DNA of 64,000 bases from Bacteroidales bacterium (lineage in GTDB: Bacteria; Bacteroidota; Bacteroidia; Bacteroidales; F082). The position numbers and the translations under genes are program-made. Where the stretch lies: positions 62,001 to 126,000 of the forward strand of contig JAEEJS010000055.1 of assembly GCA_016282015.1 (NCBI GenBank). Reading direction: 5' to 3'. This document shows positions 41,989-51,805 of the stretch, in pieces. The notes beneath the pieces are model-generated. The model was not told where the DNA came from, did no database searches, and saw only the letters and a list, made by a program, of their open reading frames with translations. Each line of letters begins with the position of its first letter. The first letter of the stretch is position 1.

Positions 41989-42459
41989 TTAAGCCAAAGC
42001 TTCAGCCAGCTGTTCGAGATACTTTTGATCTGTTTGGTCGAAGGTAGCCAGCTTTTCGCTGTCTATATCAAGCACAGCTGTCACTTTACCGTCTTTGACT
42101 ATCGGCACCACTATTTCCGATCTGGACAGACTGCTGCAGGCTATGTGGCCCGGAAAAGCGTCCACATCGGGCACTATCATGGTTTTAGCCTCCTGCCAGG
42201 CAGTGCCGCACACTCCTTTGCCTTTGCGTATGCGGGTACAGGCCAAAGGGCCTTGGAAAGGTCCTAAAACCAGTTCCTCGCCTTCCACACGGTAAAATCC
42301 CACCCACCAGAAGTTGAAAGTATCCTTCAGGCAAGCCGATACGTTGGCCATATTGGCGATAAGGTCTGTTTCGCCTTCAACCAGCGACTTAATCTGCGGA
42401 AGCAGATTTTCATACAATTCCTTCTTGGAATCTCCTTTTATGATTAAATTTTCAGACAT
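41989..42459 (-). CDS. msrC: Free methionine-(R)-sulfoxide reductase (GAF domain)
   Basis: A 156-residue single GAF-domain enzyme. The three cysteines of the fRMsr family are at 74 (PLACTRI), 84 (KGVCGTAW) and 108 (HIACSSLSRSEIVVP), with exactly the 10 and 24 spacing of E. coli MsrC. It reduces free Met-R-sulfoxide, with thioredoxin as electron donor, and protects the methionine pool. The gene starts inside the end of menA (16-base overlap) and so is probably translated from the menaquinone operon. Confidence 0.9.
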   Translation of the reverse strand: MSENLIIKGDSKKELYENLLPQIKSLVEGETDLIANMANVSACLKDTFNFWWVGFYRVEGEELVLGPFQGPLACTRIRKGKGVCGTAWQEAKTMIVPDVDAFPGHIACSSLSRSEIVVPIVKDGKVTAVLDIDSEKLATFDQTDQKYLEQLAEALA

Positions 42460-43349
42460 ATCTTCAATATTATTACTATGGTTACTGTCAACGCGAATAT
42501 TATAGCCTCCAGCGACGAGAGCCCTATCAGTTTGTTGATGCCGGTGCCTTTGTCTTTCAGTGACATAAACTTGCTATTCACCCTCAGCGCGTAGATTAAA
42601 TATGGGACAACGGATATCAGCCATATCCAAGCGCTTATTATGCCATGCATGAAGATGAAACCAAGCGCTACTGCCATGGCTGTGATGAGGCAATAAGCCG
42701 TCCCCATGACCTGCTTGCCGAAGATGCCCACAGTAGTCTTCTTCCCATTGGACAAGTCCTGATCCACATCACGGTAATTATTGACAATCAGCAGTTTGTC
42801 GGCCACAAGACCGACCGCCAGTCCTGCAATTATTATCTTATGATTGACTAATCCGGTTTGGATGAAAAACGTGAGAACCACTGGAGCTATGCCATAAAAC
42901 AGAACCACCGCCAAGTCGCCCAATGCATGTCTCGACAAAGGATAAGGTCCCGAGGAATAGGCCAAGGCGCACAGCATGATGACTAGGCCAAACGGAAGCA
43001 GTATCCATCCTCCCCACAGCAACAAGGTGCAGCCGACTATAAAGGTAAGAATGCTCCATACTATTATTCCGCGTAGCATGGTTTTTTCAGGAATCAAGCC
43101 TGAGGCCACCATTCTTTGCGGTCCGAGACGGTCGTTGTCGGAGCCTTTCAGCCCGTCAGCATAGTCATTTACTAGGTTCGACAGCACTTGCGCCATCACG
43201 GCAAATGCAAGGCATATAGCAGCCGGCAGCCAGCTGACGCTGGTATACAAGGCCGAAAACGCCACAGCCATCACCACAGGCGCCATCGACACCGGCAAGG
43301 TCTTCGGACGGGCTGCCTTAAACCAATATTTCACCTCCACTTTACCCAT
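42444..43349 (-). CDS. menA: 1,4-dihydroxy-2-naphthoate polyprenyltransferase
   Basis: A 301-residue UbiA-family membrane enzyme with eight or nine hydrophobic helices. The Asp-rich motifs are NDYADGLKGSD (N61, D62, D65) and NNYRDVDQD, which bind the prenyl diphosphate through Mg2+. It prenylates dihydroxynaphthoate to demethylmenaquinol. It follows the methyltransferase gene by one base, so the last two steps of menaquinone synthesis are encoded together. Confidence 0.94.
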   Translation of the reverse strand: MGKVEVKYWFKAARPKTLPVSMAPVVMAVAFSALYTSVSWLPAAICLAFAVMAQVLSNLVNDYADGLKGSDNDRLGPQRMVASGLIPEKTMLRGIIVWSILTFIVGCTLLLWGGWILLPFGLVIMLCALAYSSGPYPLSRHALGDLAVVLFYGIAPVVLTFFIQTGLVNHKIIIAGLAVGLVADKLLIVNNYRDVDQDLSNGKKTTVGIFGKQVMGTAYCLITAMAVALGFIFMHGIISAWIWLISVVPYLIYALRVNSKFMSLKDKGTGINKLIGLSSLEAIIFALTVTIVIILKICLKI

Positions 43350-43350
43350 T

Positions 43351-44064
43351 TTATACTTTTTTTGCTTGATAAATCCTACATAATCCGAAACTCAAGGCCT
43401 TATGCCTTACATCAGCATAGCCGCAAGATTCCAGCATGGCCATAAACTCCTTGGGCATGGGGAAACGGGCCACGCTCTGCTGCAGATAGCGGTAGGCCTC
43501 AGCATTGCCCGACACCCGTTTGCCTATCCTTGGCAACATATTTTCAAAATAGAGGTTGTAAAACCATCTTATCAGCCTGTTTTGAGGCTCTGAAAGCTCA
43601 ACCACCAAAAGGGTTCCCGAAGGTTTTAAAACCCTCAGCATCTCTTTCAAACCCTGCTCTCGGTCGGCGAAATTGCGCACTCCAAAAGCTACCATAGCAG
43701 CATCGTAAACGTCGTTCTGACAAACTATATGCTCGGCTCGGGAGTTATAAAAGCTTATCCTTTCGGCCAGTTTCAGGCGTTCTACCTTCTGCTTTCCCAC
43801 CTCCAGCATTCCGTCCGACACGTCAATGGCATCTATGCGTGCTTTGGGGAGGCTGCGGGCAATCTGCACCGTAGAGTCGGCAGTGCCGCAGGCTACATCG
43901 AGAATTTTGGGCTTGGCGACACAGGACACAGCCTTCTTCATAAGTCTCACGGCCTTGCGCCTCCATGATTTGTCGACATTAAGCGACAGCAAGTGGTTCA
44001 ACTTGTCGTAAGTTGGTGCTATATCATTGAACATCAATGCTATATTCTCTTTCTCAATAGCCAT
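43351..44064 (-). CDS. menG: Demethylmenaquinone methyltransferase (UbiE/MenG)
   Basis: A 237-residue SAM-dependent methyltransferase. Motif I is LDVACGTADSTVQIA, followed by IDAIDVSDGMLEVG, YDAAMVAFGVRNFADREQGLKEMLRVLKPSG and the LVVELSEPQ strand typical of UbiE. It methylates demethylmenaquinol to menaquinol, the respiratory quinone of Bacteroidota. It overlaps the rarA gene by 11 bases and is coupled to menA. Confidence 0.95.
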   Translation of the reverse strand: MAIEKENIALMFNDIAPTYDKLNHLLSLNVDKSWRRKAVRLMKKAVSCVAKPKILDVACGTADSTVQIARSLPKARIDAIDVSDGMLEVGKQKVERLKLAERISFYNSRAEHIVCQNDVYDAAMVAFGVRNFADREQGLKEMLRVLKPSGTLLVVELSEPQNRLIRWFYNLYFENMLPRIGKRVSGNAEAYRYLQQSVARFPMPKEFMAMLESCGYADVRHKALSFGLCRIYQAKKV

Positions 44065-45337
44065 ATTTATCCTTCCATTTGGCTTTCAACGAGCGTCTGA
44101 TCTCAATTTCCTTGGGGTTATCCTGAGGTGAGTAGATGCGTGTCCCGGATATCTCCTCAGGCAGAAATTCCTGTTCGACAAAGTTGCCCGGATAGCTGTG
44201 TGCGTACTTGTAACCATCAGAATAGCCTATGTCTTTCATCAGTTTTGTCGGAGCATTGCGCAGATGCAGAGGCACACTGAGGTTGCCTGTCTTGCGCACC
44301 AGAGCCTGGGCTGTGTCTATGGCCACCACAGCGGCGTTGCTCTTGGCCGACGAAGCCAGATAAGTGGCTGTCTGTGAGAGTATTATCCTGCTTTCAGGCC
44401 AACCGATCTTGTTGACGGCGTCAAAGCAGGCGTTGGCCAGCAAAAGCGCGTTGGGATTGGCGTTTCCTATGTCTTCGGATGCCAGAATCAGCATGCGGCG
44501 GGCAATGAACAGAGGGTCCTCGCCTGCCTCTATCATTCTGGCCAGATAGTAGACTGCCGCATTTGGGTCGCTGCCTCGCAACGACTTGATGAAGGCCGAG
44601 ATGATGTCGTAATGCATCTCGCCCAGACGGTCGTATTTGAGCAGATTACTCTGTATATAACTGGTTGTAACCTCATTGTTAACAACAAGTTTCTTGGCGT
44701 TTGGCTGGGCGTCGTCGAGCATGCCCACCACCAGGTCGATGGCGTTTAAAAGCTTGCGGGCGTCGCCTCCGCTTATCTGCATCAAGGCTTCGTCCTCCTC
44801 GACAACTATATCCTTCTTATAATCTTCTTTAAGAGTGTTTATTGCATTGACTATCAGCTTTTTAAGATCATCTTTCTCAAGTTCTTTGAGAATGTAGACC
44901 TGACACCTGGAAAGCAATGGCGATATCACTTCAAAGCTGGGGTTCTCGGTGGTGGCGCCTATCAAGGTGACCAGACCGCGTTCGACGGCTCCCAGCAGCG
45001 AATCCTGCTGTGCCTTCGAAAAACGGTGAATTTCATCAATGAACAGTATCGGAGGTTCGGGAGCCATGCGCGCTCGGTCGTAGACCTCGCGCACGTCCTT
45101 CACTCCGCTGCTCACGGCACTCAGCACAAAAAACTGCCTCTGCACCTGCTTGGAGATGATATATGCCAGAGTCGTCTTACCCACTCCGGGAGGTCCCCAG
45201 AATATCATGGAGGGTATGTGTCCGCTTTCAATGGCCCGGCGCAGCACTGCATTCTTGCCAATGAGGTGCTCCTGGCCAATGTAGCCGTCAAGCGATGTGG
45301 GACGAAGGCGTTCCGCCAAAGGGGTCATCGATTTCAT
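44054..45337 (-). CDS. rarA: Replication-associated recombination protein A (RarA/MgsA)
   Basis: A 427-residue AAA+ ATPase: Walker A GPPGVGKTTLA (Lys54), Walker [17 protein letters not shown], sensor 1 LIGATTENPSFE, and a C-terminal tetramerisation part with RGSDPNAAVYYLARMIEAGEDPLFIARRM. It unwinds DNA ends at stalled forks and is a relative of the clamp loader and Holliday-branch ATPases. It is encoded 12 bases downstream of the peptidase gene on the same strand. Confidence 0.94.
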   Translation of the reverse strand: MKSMTPLAERLRPTSLDGYIGQEHLIGKNAVLRRAIESGHIPSMIFWGPPGVGKTTLAYIISKQVQRQFFVLSAVSSGVKDVREVYDRARMAPEPPILFIDEIHRFSKAQQDSLLGAVERGLVTLIGATTENPSFEVISPLLSRCQVYILKELEKDDLKKLIVNAINTLKEDYKKDIVVEEDEALMQISGGDARKLLNAIDLVVGMLDDAQPNAKKLVVNNEVTTSYIQSNLLKYDRLGEMHYDIISAFIKSLRGSDPNAAVYYLARMIEAGEDPLFIARRMLILASEDIGNANPNALLLANACFDAVNKIGWPESRIILSQTATYLASSAKSNAAVVAIDTAQALVRKTGNLSVPLHLRNAPTKLMKDIGYSDGYKYAHSYPGNFVEQEFLPEEISGTRIYSPQDNPKEIEIRRSLKAKWKDKYGY

Positions 45338-45349
45338 AATCTCAAAAAA

Positions 45350-47041
45350 TTAATTTGGGCGTTGGAAACGGTCGCCGGACTCTTCGATGACCTGTTTTTT
45401 CCATGAATCCGGATAGCCAGGCTGCTGAGGTTTGGCCGGATAGCCATGGCCGTTGCGCTTGAACTCGCCGTTCTCCTCCTGTTTGACATTGCTATCCAAA
45501 TATTTGACTAACAGATAGTTATCCAACTCTTTCCAGCGTCTGACTGTGTTGGCTCCAGCCTTGGATGAAAAACCGGTCAGCAGGGCTATTGCCTCATCCT
45601 TTTCGCCATTGTATAACATTTCCAAAGCCTCAGCGTCTATTTCCTTAACCTGTTCCTGATAGCCGGTCTCAAGCTCGTTCTGCACTCTCTGAATGTCGCC
45701 TATCACCCTGTTGTAGAAGAGATATTTGAAATGTGCCAGACGGTTGAACACCCAGAAAGCGGCGTTGTCTGAATAGGTCAGTATGTCGCCGTTGCCCACA
45801 CGGAACTCAACAGGCACTTCCGAAATCGAGCAGTAGAAAGGAGTGTAAACCGTTGATCCTGTGTCGTCCACACCGAACCAGATTATGCCTCCCACTTCGT
45901 CGGGCAAAAAGTTGCGCGACTGTGCTATGAAAGAAAAACCGGTCTGCACAGTCTCGGTGCTGCGCTCGTTGAAGTATTTGACGCCATCATATTCCCAATA
46001 CAAAGGGTTGCAACGGTATGGCGAACCGAATGAACCTGCGCCCACGCCCTGGGTCTTGTCGAGTTCGGTACCCTGATAGTGGTTGCGCATGAACGACATC
46101 ATGTCGCTAAGCGAGATCTTGCGGTTTGGCTTGACATACAGCGGCATACGGCCGTGCTCCAAATCCTTGCCTGTGACATAGTCCCAATATTGGTCCATGC
46201 CGTCGCAAACCTCATTAAACATAGCCCATACTCTCAAATCGCAGATGCGGGCGTCCGAAAACTCCAAAGGAGCGTAAGCGGCACTGAAGTCGAAATCCTT
46301 GTCCTTGCCGTCGAAATAGCCTTTCTTCTTGGCAAAGCTTATAACATCGTGCTTGTAAATGACTTCAACCTCTGGTTTATAAAGCTTCTTCCAGTCTTTG
46401 TCGGTGATGGATTTTTTGCCGTCTCTCAGCGGGAATGTCTGAATACGCGCGGCATTGGCATGACCCGAGATGTAGCCGTCAGGTATGCGGATGGCTACCC
46501 AAACAGCGCCTTTCTCCTCGCCTTTTCCGATGATTTCAAAATACCAGACCTCATCCTTGTCGGAAATAGAAAACGACTCTCCGTCACTGCCGTAGCCGTA
46601 TTGTTCAACCAGGTCGGCTATCACCTTAATGGCTTCACGGGCCGAGCGGCTGCGTTCCAGAGCCATAAACATCAGGCTGCCGTAATCGATAAGGCCGTTC
46701 GGATCTATGAGTTCATGGCGTCCGCCAAAGGTTGTCTCGCCCAAAGCCACCTGATTCTCATTGATATAGCCAACCACCTGATAGGTATGAGCCGGCTGTG
46801 GCACATAGCCGCGTATGGCGTTGGTGCTGCGGTCGTAAATGGTACGCAGACTTCCCTCAGCCCAGTCGGCTGCCGGGGTGTAATACAGCTCGCCGTAACG
46901 TATATGCGAATCGGCGGCATAGGTTATGAAATTGGAACCGTCAACCGAGGCTCCTCTGGTAACCAAAAAGTTGGTGCAAGCCATAGCTGAACCGGCCACG
47001 CCCACCAACACTGTCATTATCAATAATCTTAAGTATCTCAT
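45350..47041 (-). CDS. Secreted C69-family dipeptidase
   Basis: A 563-residue exported Ntn-hydrolase. The signal (RYLRLLIMTVLVGVAGSAMA) ends at Cys22, the N-terminal nucleophile in ACTNFLVTRGASVDGS, so signal removal would also activate the enzyme. Family features are YAADSHIRYGELYYTP, NENQVALGETTFGGR, DKDEVWYFEIIGKG and ANAARIQTF. C69 peptidases hydrolyse dipeptides. It heads a reverse-strand run with rarA and the menaquinone genes. Confidence 0.9.
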   Translation of the reverse strand: MRYLRLLIMTVLVGVAGSAMACTNFLVTRGASVDGSNFITYAADSHIRYGELYYTPAADWAEGSLRTIYDRSTNAIRGYVPQPAHTYQVVGYINENQVALGETTFGGRHELIDPNGLIDYGSLMFMALERSRSAREAIKVIADLVEQYGYGSDGESFSISDKDEVWYFEIIGKGEEKGAVWVAIRIPDGYISGHANAARIQTFPLRDGKKSITDKDWKKLYKPEVEVIYKHDVISFAKKKGYFDGKDKDFDFSAAYAPLEFSDARICDLRVWAMFNEVCDGMDQYWDYVTGKDLEHGRMPLYVKPNRKISLSDMMSFMRNHYQGTELDKTQGVGAGSFGSPYRCNPLYWEYDGVKYFNERSTETVQTGFSFIAQSRNFLPDEVGGIIWFGVDDTGSTVYTPFYCSISEVPVEFRVGNGDILTYSDNAAFWVFNRLAHFKYLFYNRVIGDIQRVQNELETGYQEQVKEIDAEALEMLYNGEKDEAIALLTGFSSKAGANTVRRWKELDNYLLVKYLDSNVKQEENGEFKRNGHGYPAKPQQPGYPDSWKKQVIEESGDRFQRPN

Positions 47042-47061
47042 ATTGTAATTTTTAATTTTGA

Positions 47062-47571
47062 CTAAAAAAAGATTGCCTTAATCACATAATAACCTACGAC
47101 TCCCGTATATGCCAGCTTCATCAGTGTACCTGAGATAAAGCCGATAAAAGAGCCAACAGCTGAACGCCAGGCTTTGTCGTCAGGGGTGCCGCCCATCTTC
47201 TCGCCAAGATACGCTCCGACGAAAGGTCCGCCAAGTATTCCGAGTAAACCGAAAGGTCCAAGCACTATGCCCAGCATGGGGAGCACCAGAATGCCGACCA
47301 CCAGGCCGATGGTGCTTCCTCTGACTCCGGCCTTAGTGCCTCCGAACTTTTTGGTTCCCCAAACAGGTACCACATAGTCAAGCACGGTTATGGCCACGCA
47401 TATCAGACCTGTTATTACCAGAAACTCCGACGAAAAACTGAAACGCTCGGTCCAATGAACCAGCAATAATGCCAAATATGACACCGGGGTACCCGGAATT
47501 CCAGGAATTATATCACCTATAAAACCTATGATAAGCACTATAATAGCTGCAACAAACAATAAATAATCCAT
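47062..47571 (-). CDS. DUF456 integral membrane protein
   Basis: A 169-residue protein from the ATG at 47571; a longer frame would add an unlikely leader. It has about four hydrophobic helices (LLFVAAIIVLIIGFIG, then FLVITGLICVAITVLDYVV) with glycine-rich loops, notably IPGIPGTPVSYLALLLVHW and GPFGLLGILGGPFVGAYLGE. This Gly-rich layout is the DUF456 family, of unknown function. It lies divergent to the PorV/PorQ-like gene and 20 bases upstream of the peptidase gene. Confidence 0.85.
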   Translation of the reverse strand: MDYLLFVAAIIVLIIGFIGDIIPGIPGTPVSYLALLLVHWTERFSFSSEFLVITGLICVAITVLDYVVPVWGTKKFGGTKAGVRGSTIGLVVGILVLPMLGIVLGPFGLLGILGGPFVGAYLGEKMGGTPDDKAWRSAVGSFIGFISGTLMKLAYTGVVGYYVIKAIFF

Positions 47572-47665
47572 AGTGAAAAATTTTTGCACAAAGTTAATGT
47601 TTTTTCTTGACAAATGCATTAATTGACATTAACTTTGCAAAAATTTTAAGGACTTAAAAACTAAA

Positions 47666-48496
47666 ATGATGAAAAGGAACCTTTTAGCAATAGGATTATT
47701 CCTATTTTGCATCCCCGCTTATTCATGGGATTTGTCAGGAAACGCTGGCGGTCGCGGCTCTGCCATGGGTCGTTGCACTGTGGCTGCTTGTGATTTTTGG
47801 AGCATTCAGAACAACCCGGCAGGTATGGCCGGCTGGCGAAGTTTCAGCGCAGGCTTGTCGTACGAGAACCGCTTCCTGATGAAGGAGCTGAGTTATTACA
47901 ACGGAGCCGTGGTGATGCCTGTAAACATAGGCACTTTCGGCCTTTCATTCAGTCGTTTCGGTTTTTCGGATTACAACGAAAACAAAATCGGTCTCGCCTA
48001 CGCCCGAGCTCTCGGTACGCATCTGAGGCTGGGCCTGCAAATCGACTATCTTGCCCTGAAGTTCTCAGGCGATTACTCCACCAGACGGACAGCCACCTTC
48101 GAGCTCGGGCTTCAGACGGACATCACTGAGAATCTCTGCCTCGGAGTATACGTCTTCAACCCCATCAACGTTAAGCTGAAAGCCGTTCACAAACAGCACA
48201 TCCCCGTAGTTTTCAGGTTCGGCCTCACCTATAGGATAACCGACGACTTCAAGGCCTCGACCGAAATAGAATACAGCAGCGAGAGGCGGCTCGATTACCG
48301 TTTCGGGCTGGAATACCTCACCACCCGCGAGTTTTACATACGGGCCGGCATTCACACCAACCCAGCCACAGCCAGTGTGGGGGCCGGCTACACCCTCAAC
48401 CGGGTTATTATAGACGTAGCGGTCAGCATGAACCAATACACAGGTGTTTCTTTCCAAACAAGCCTGATTTTCAACATCAAAAGCCTTGAACCATGA
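47666..48496 (+). CDS. PorV/PorQ-like outer-membrane protein
   Basis: A 276-residue barrel with signal KRNLLAIGLFLFCIPAYS. The N-terminal GRGSAMGRCTVAACDFWSIQNNPAGMAGW pattern and regularly alternating strands to the end are typical of the PorV/PorQ (UPF0164-like, FadL-fold) proteins of Bacteroidota, some of which belong to the type IX secretion system. It overlaps the next outer-membrane gene by 4 bases. Exact role not determinable from sequence. Confidence 0.75.
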   Translation: MMKRNLLAIGLFLFCIPAYSWDLSGNAGGRGSAMGRCTVAACDFWSIQNNPAGMAGWRSFSAGLSYENRFLMKELSYYNGAVVMPVNIGTFGLSFSRFGFSDYNENKIGLAYARALGTHLRLGLQIDYLALKFSGDYSTRRTATFELGLQTDITENLCLGVYVFNPINVKLKAVHKQHIPVVFRFGLTYRITDDFKASTEIEYSSERRLDYRFGLEYLTTREFYIRAGIHTNPATASVGAGYTLNRVIIDVAVSMNQYTGVSFQTSLIFNIKSLEP

Positions 48497-50526
48497 AACG
48501 CATTCTGATACCTTTATTAATAGTGCTGCCTCTAGCAGTTATGTTGCCTCTACCCCTTTCTGCCCAAAACACCATCACCGACGAGCTTATTATCGACCAG
48601 ATTGAGAGGATAATGGAAGACAGCGAAGAGGAGGTCGACTACACCGAACTCATTGAAAGCTATTGGGCTGTTTGCGAAAACAAGGTCAACATAAACGACG
48701 AGGACGAGCTTTCACAACTTATTGAGTTACACCTTATCAGCGTTTTTACAGTTGAGAAAATCAGCGAATACCGCAAGGAATTCGGCAACTTCCAGATGTT
48801 TGAGGAAGTGGCTTTTGTAGAAGGAATGGACGAGATGACGCTGAGCATTCTCAAGCCTTTGATTTGCTTTGACCGACCTGACAGAAAAGGCAAAATCAAG
48901 TTCAAGGATGTAGCCAAACGCGGCAGGAATCAGCTGTGGTTTCAGGCGGAACGCTGCCTGAACGAGAAAGCAGGCTACAGCCCGGTGGACGATTCGGTTT
49001 TGCTGGCCAATCCGAACAAGAAGTATTTGGGCAGCCCAGAGAAACTGCTGTTTCGCTACAACTTCAAGTACGGCGACCGGATTGAAGCAGGTTTTGTGAT
49101 GGAAAAGGATGCCGGAGAAAAAGATATGCTCGATTTTGTGTCGTTTCATTTTCTGATACGCGACTGGAGGTTCGTAAAGACCCTGGCTCTGGGCGACTAT
49201 CAGCTGGCCTTCGGGCAGGGCGTGACCATGGGCTCCGGGGCGGCGTTCACGGCCGAAGGCGGCTCGCTGATGCGCAAAGGCAAGAAACTGCGGGCATCGA
49301 AGTCGGCCAACGAGACTCGCTACCTGCGAGGCGCAGCCGCCACCTTCAATTACAAATGGTTTGACCTGACCGTTTTTTATTCCGACAAGGCAGTCGATGC
49401 CAACGTCAGCGTGCAGGACAGCTTGGGCGAGCCGCTAAGCGTCACCTCACTGCAGCAGACAGGTCTGCACCGCACTTATGGCGAGCTTATAGACCGTCAT
49501 GCCATACGACTGCGGCTGATAGGCGGCAACCTGAGTTTCAGGCTGTCGAATTTCCAAATCGGCTACACAGTTCACCAGAGCCAGCTGAGCTGCGAGCTCA
49601 TACCCGACCCCAGGCTGTACAACACCTTCTATTTCCGTGGCAACAGCCTTGTAAACCAAGGAGTCGACTTTTACTATGTAATGAAAAAGCTGGCTGTGTA
49701 CGGCGAGGCTGCGATTAGCGGCAACGGAGCGCCCGCCGCGTTGGTGGGGGCCACAATTCAGCCGGCGGGATATATAGACTTCACCGTGCTTTACAGATAT
49801 TACGACAAAAAATATCAGAACTTCTACAGCAACGCATTCGCGGCGGGCTCCGGCACCCGAAACGAGAGAGGGCTCTATCTCTCGACCTCCATGACTTTCG
49901 CACCCCGTTGGCAGTTGATCGCAACGGCCGACTTCCCGCAATACGACTGGATAAAGACAACGGCTTACGCTCCCAGCCGCTCACAAAGCTACAGCATCAG
50001 GCTAACCCATCAGATAAACGACAAGTCGCTGTTTGTGCTCAACCTGCGCTACAAAGACAAGGAGAAAAACGGCCCGGGCGACAACGTCTACATGCGCCAG
50101 CTGATTCACGAACGCAAGTGGTCGCTGCGGTTCCACATCACTTATCCTGTAGGCGAAGCCTTCCTGCTTAAAAACAGCGTGGAATATGACTTCTCACTCT
50201 CCTATCTGATTTATCAGGATATTCAGTACAAGCCGGACGGCGGACCATTCAGCCTCGCCTTCCGATACACTCTGTTCGACAGCCCTGAAGGCATGATTTA
50301 CGCTTACGAAAACGACATACTCGACGCTTTCTCCACAGGAGGGCTGTCACACAAAGGAATCAGGATTTATCTTCTAGTGAAAGCCAAGATTCTCAAAAAG
50401 CTGTCGGTAAACGCCAAAATCGGAACCACGGTCTACAGCGACATAGACGAAATTGGCAGCGGTCTTGAACTGATAGAAGGCAATGTGAAAACTGACGCCA
50501 AGCTACAGCTGATCTGGAAAATCTAA
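48493..50526 (+). CDS. Helix-hairpin-helix outer-membrane barrel protein
   Basis: A 677-residue exported protein (signal up to LPLSAQ). Residues about 45-125 contain two ComEA-like helix-hairpin-helix motifs (KVNINDEDELSQLIELHLISVFTVEKISEYRKEFGNFQMFEEVAFVEGM). The remainder is a large beta barrel rich in aromatic strands, ending WKI. Bacteroidota have many such proteins, sometimes annotated as helix-hairpin-helix domain-containing or competence-like. It is coupled to the PorV-like gene (4-base overlap) and converges on a DUF58 gene. The combination suggests DNA contact at the surface, but that is unproven. Confidence 0.8.
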   Translation: MKRILIPLLIVLPLAVMLPLPLSAQNTITDELIIDQIERIMEDSEEEVDYTELIESYWAVCENKVNINDEDELSQLIELHLISVFTVEKISEYRKEFGNFQMFEEVAFVEGMDEMTLSILKPLICFDRPDRKGKIKFKDVAKRGRNQLWFQAERCLNEKAGYSPVDDSVLLANPNKKYLGSPEKLLFRYNFKYGDRIEAGFVMEKDAGEKDMLDFVSFHFLIRDWRFVKTLALGDYQLAFGQGVTMGSGAAFTAEGGSLMRKGKKLRASKSANETRYLRGAAATFNYKWFDLTVFYSDKAVDANVSVQDSLGEPLSVTSLQQTGLHRTYGELIDRHAIRLRLIGGNLSFRLSNFQIGYTVHQSQLSCELIPDPRLYNTFYFRGNSLVNQGVDFYYVMKKLAVYGEAAISGNGAPAALVGATIQPAGYIDFTVLYRYYDKKYQNFYSNAFAAGSGTRNERGLYLSTSMTFAPRWQLIATADFPQYDWIKTTAYAPSRSQSYSIRLTHQINDKSLFVLNLRYKDKEKNGPGDNVYMRQLIHERKWSLRFHITYPVGEAFLLKNSVEYDFSLSYLIYQDIQYKPDGGPFSLAFRYTLFDSPEGMIYAYENDILDAFSTGGLSHKGIRIYLLVKAKILKKLSVNAKIGTTVYSDIDEIGSGLELIEGNVKTDAKLQLIWKI

Positions 50527-51446
50527 TACAGCTTCTGTCTTTTGATGAGATAGGCTGTCAGCACCTGGTCGTACAGTTTGTTGATATCGGCTTCAACGTA
50601 ATCGATTTGGTATTGGTAGCAATGGCGCAGCAACTCGTCTTTGCGCGCCTTCATGATTTCTTCGTAACGCTTTTGAACCTCAGTTGGATTGAGCTTCACC
50701 ACATCCCCCGACTCAAGGTCGACAAAACGGTACGGACGGTTTTCAAACTCCAGCTTCTGCTCGAGCAGACCGTCGTACACATGGAACAGCACCACCTCGT
50801 GTTTGTTGTAGCGCAGATGCTCCAAGGCGGCAAACAGCTGCTCGTTCGACTCCAGGCTGTCTATCATGTCGCTGAAAATGACCACAAGCGAGCGTTTGTG
50901 CGTCATTTCGGCTATCTTGTGCAGACAGTCGGTGGCTTTGGTAGTTTTCTTGGCGTTTTTGTTGTAAGGCTGAGTCAGCTTCTCCAACTCACTGTATATC
51001 ATATTGATATGCACAGGAGCCAACTTAGCCTCGGTATGGATTCGGATATCATCGTCAAATACATCCAAGCCCACCGCGTCACGCTGACGACGCATCAGCT
51101 CGGCAAGAGCCGCCGCGCTGTAAACCGAGAACCATAGCTTGTTTGGATTCTGGAAATCCAAATTTTGTTTTACAGGGAAATACATGCTCGAACTGGCATC
51201 CACCACCAGCTGGCAACGGAGGTTGGTCTCCTCCTCGTAACGTTTCACAAACAGTTTTTCGGTCCGCCCAAAAAGTTTCCAGTCGATATTGCGGATTGGC
51301 TCGCCAGTGTTATAAAGGCGGTGTTCCGCAAACTCGACTGAAAACCCGTGAAACGGACTCTTGTGAAGCCCCGTGATGAAACCCTCCACTATCTGGCGGG
51401 CATGGAACTCGAGGCTTCCAAGTTGCGCTATGTTTTTTTGATCCAA
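50523..51446 (-). CDS. DUF58 protein (vWA-like)
   Basis: A 307-residue soluble protein. Its N-terminal GFSVEFAEHRLYNTGEPIRNIDWKLFGRTEKLFVKRYEEE block is diagnostic of DUF58, and VVDASSSMYFP resembles the metal-site loop (DxSxS) of vWA domains. DUF58 proteins usually lie beside MoxR ATPases; none is visible here. It follows trxA by two bases on the same strand and overlaps the convergent barrel gene by 4 bases. Confidence 0.88.
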   Translation of the reverse strand: MDQKNIAQLGSLEFHARQIVEGFITGLHKSPFHGFSVEFAEHRLYNTGEPIRNIDWKLFGRTEKLFVKRYEEETNLRCQLVVDASSSMYFPVKQNLDFQNPNKLWFSVYSAAALAELMRRQRDAVGLDVFDDDIRIHTEAKLAPVHINMIYSELEKLTQPYNKNAKKTTKATDCLHKIAEMTHKRSLVVIFSDMIDSLESNEQLFAALEHLRYNKHEVVLFHVYDGLLEQKLEFENRPYRFVDLESGDVVKLNPTEVQKRYEEIMKARKDELLRHCYQYQIDYVEADINKLYDQVLTAYLIKRQKLY

Positions 51447-51448
51447 TT

Positions 51449-51766
51449 TTAGATAAACTTCTTCAGTTTGTCTTCAAACACATTCTTTGGAGCTCCACCG
51501 ACGTGTTTCTCAGCAACTTCGCCGTTCTTGAAGAACAACACTGTAGGAACGTTTCTGATGCCATATTTTGCTGAGATGCCAGGGCATTCGTCGACGTCGA
51601 CTTTTGCCACCTTTGCCTTGCCGGCATATTCGTCTGAAAGCTGATCCATGAATGGGGCGATCATGCGGCATGGACCGCACCATGTTGCGCCAAAGTCAAC
51701 CATTACCGGAAGTTCTGACTTCAAGACTTCTTCTTCGAAGTTCTGTTCTGTAATATGTACTGCCAT
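51449..51766 (-). CDS. trxA: Thioredoxin
   Basis: A 105-residue thioredoxin with active site WCGPC (Cys30, Cys33), buried Asp in VMVDFGATW, cis-Pro in VPTVLFFKNGE and the GG of HVGGA. It reduces disulfides in cytoplasmic proteins and supplies enzymes such as the methionine sulfoxide reductase encoded about 9 kb to the left. It leads the DUF58 gene. Confidence 0.96.
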   Translation of the reverse strand: MAVHITEQNFEEEVLKSELPVMVDFGATWCGPCRMIAPFMDQLSDEYAGKAKVAKVDVDECPGISAKYGIRNVPTVLFFKNGEVAEKHVGGAPKNVFEDKLKKFI

Positions 51767-51805
51767 AATAATTTATTTAAATTGTTTAACAAATTTTTAT
51801 CGTTG

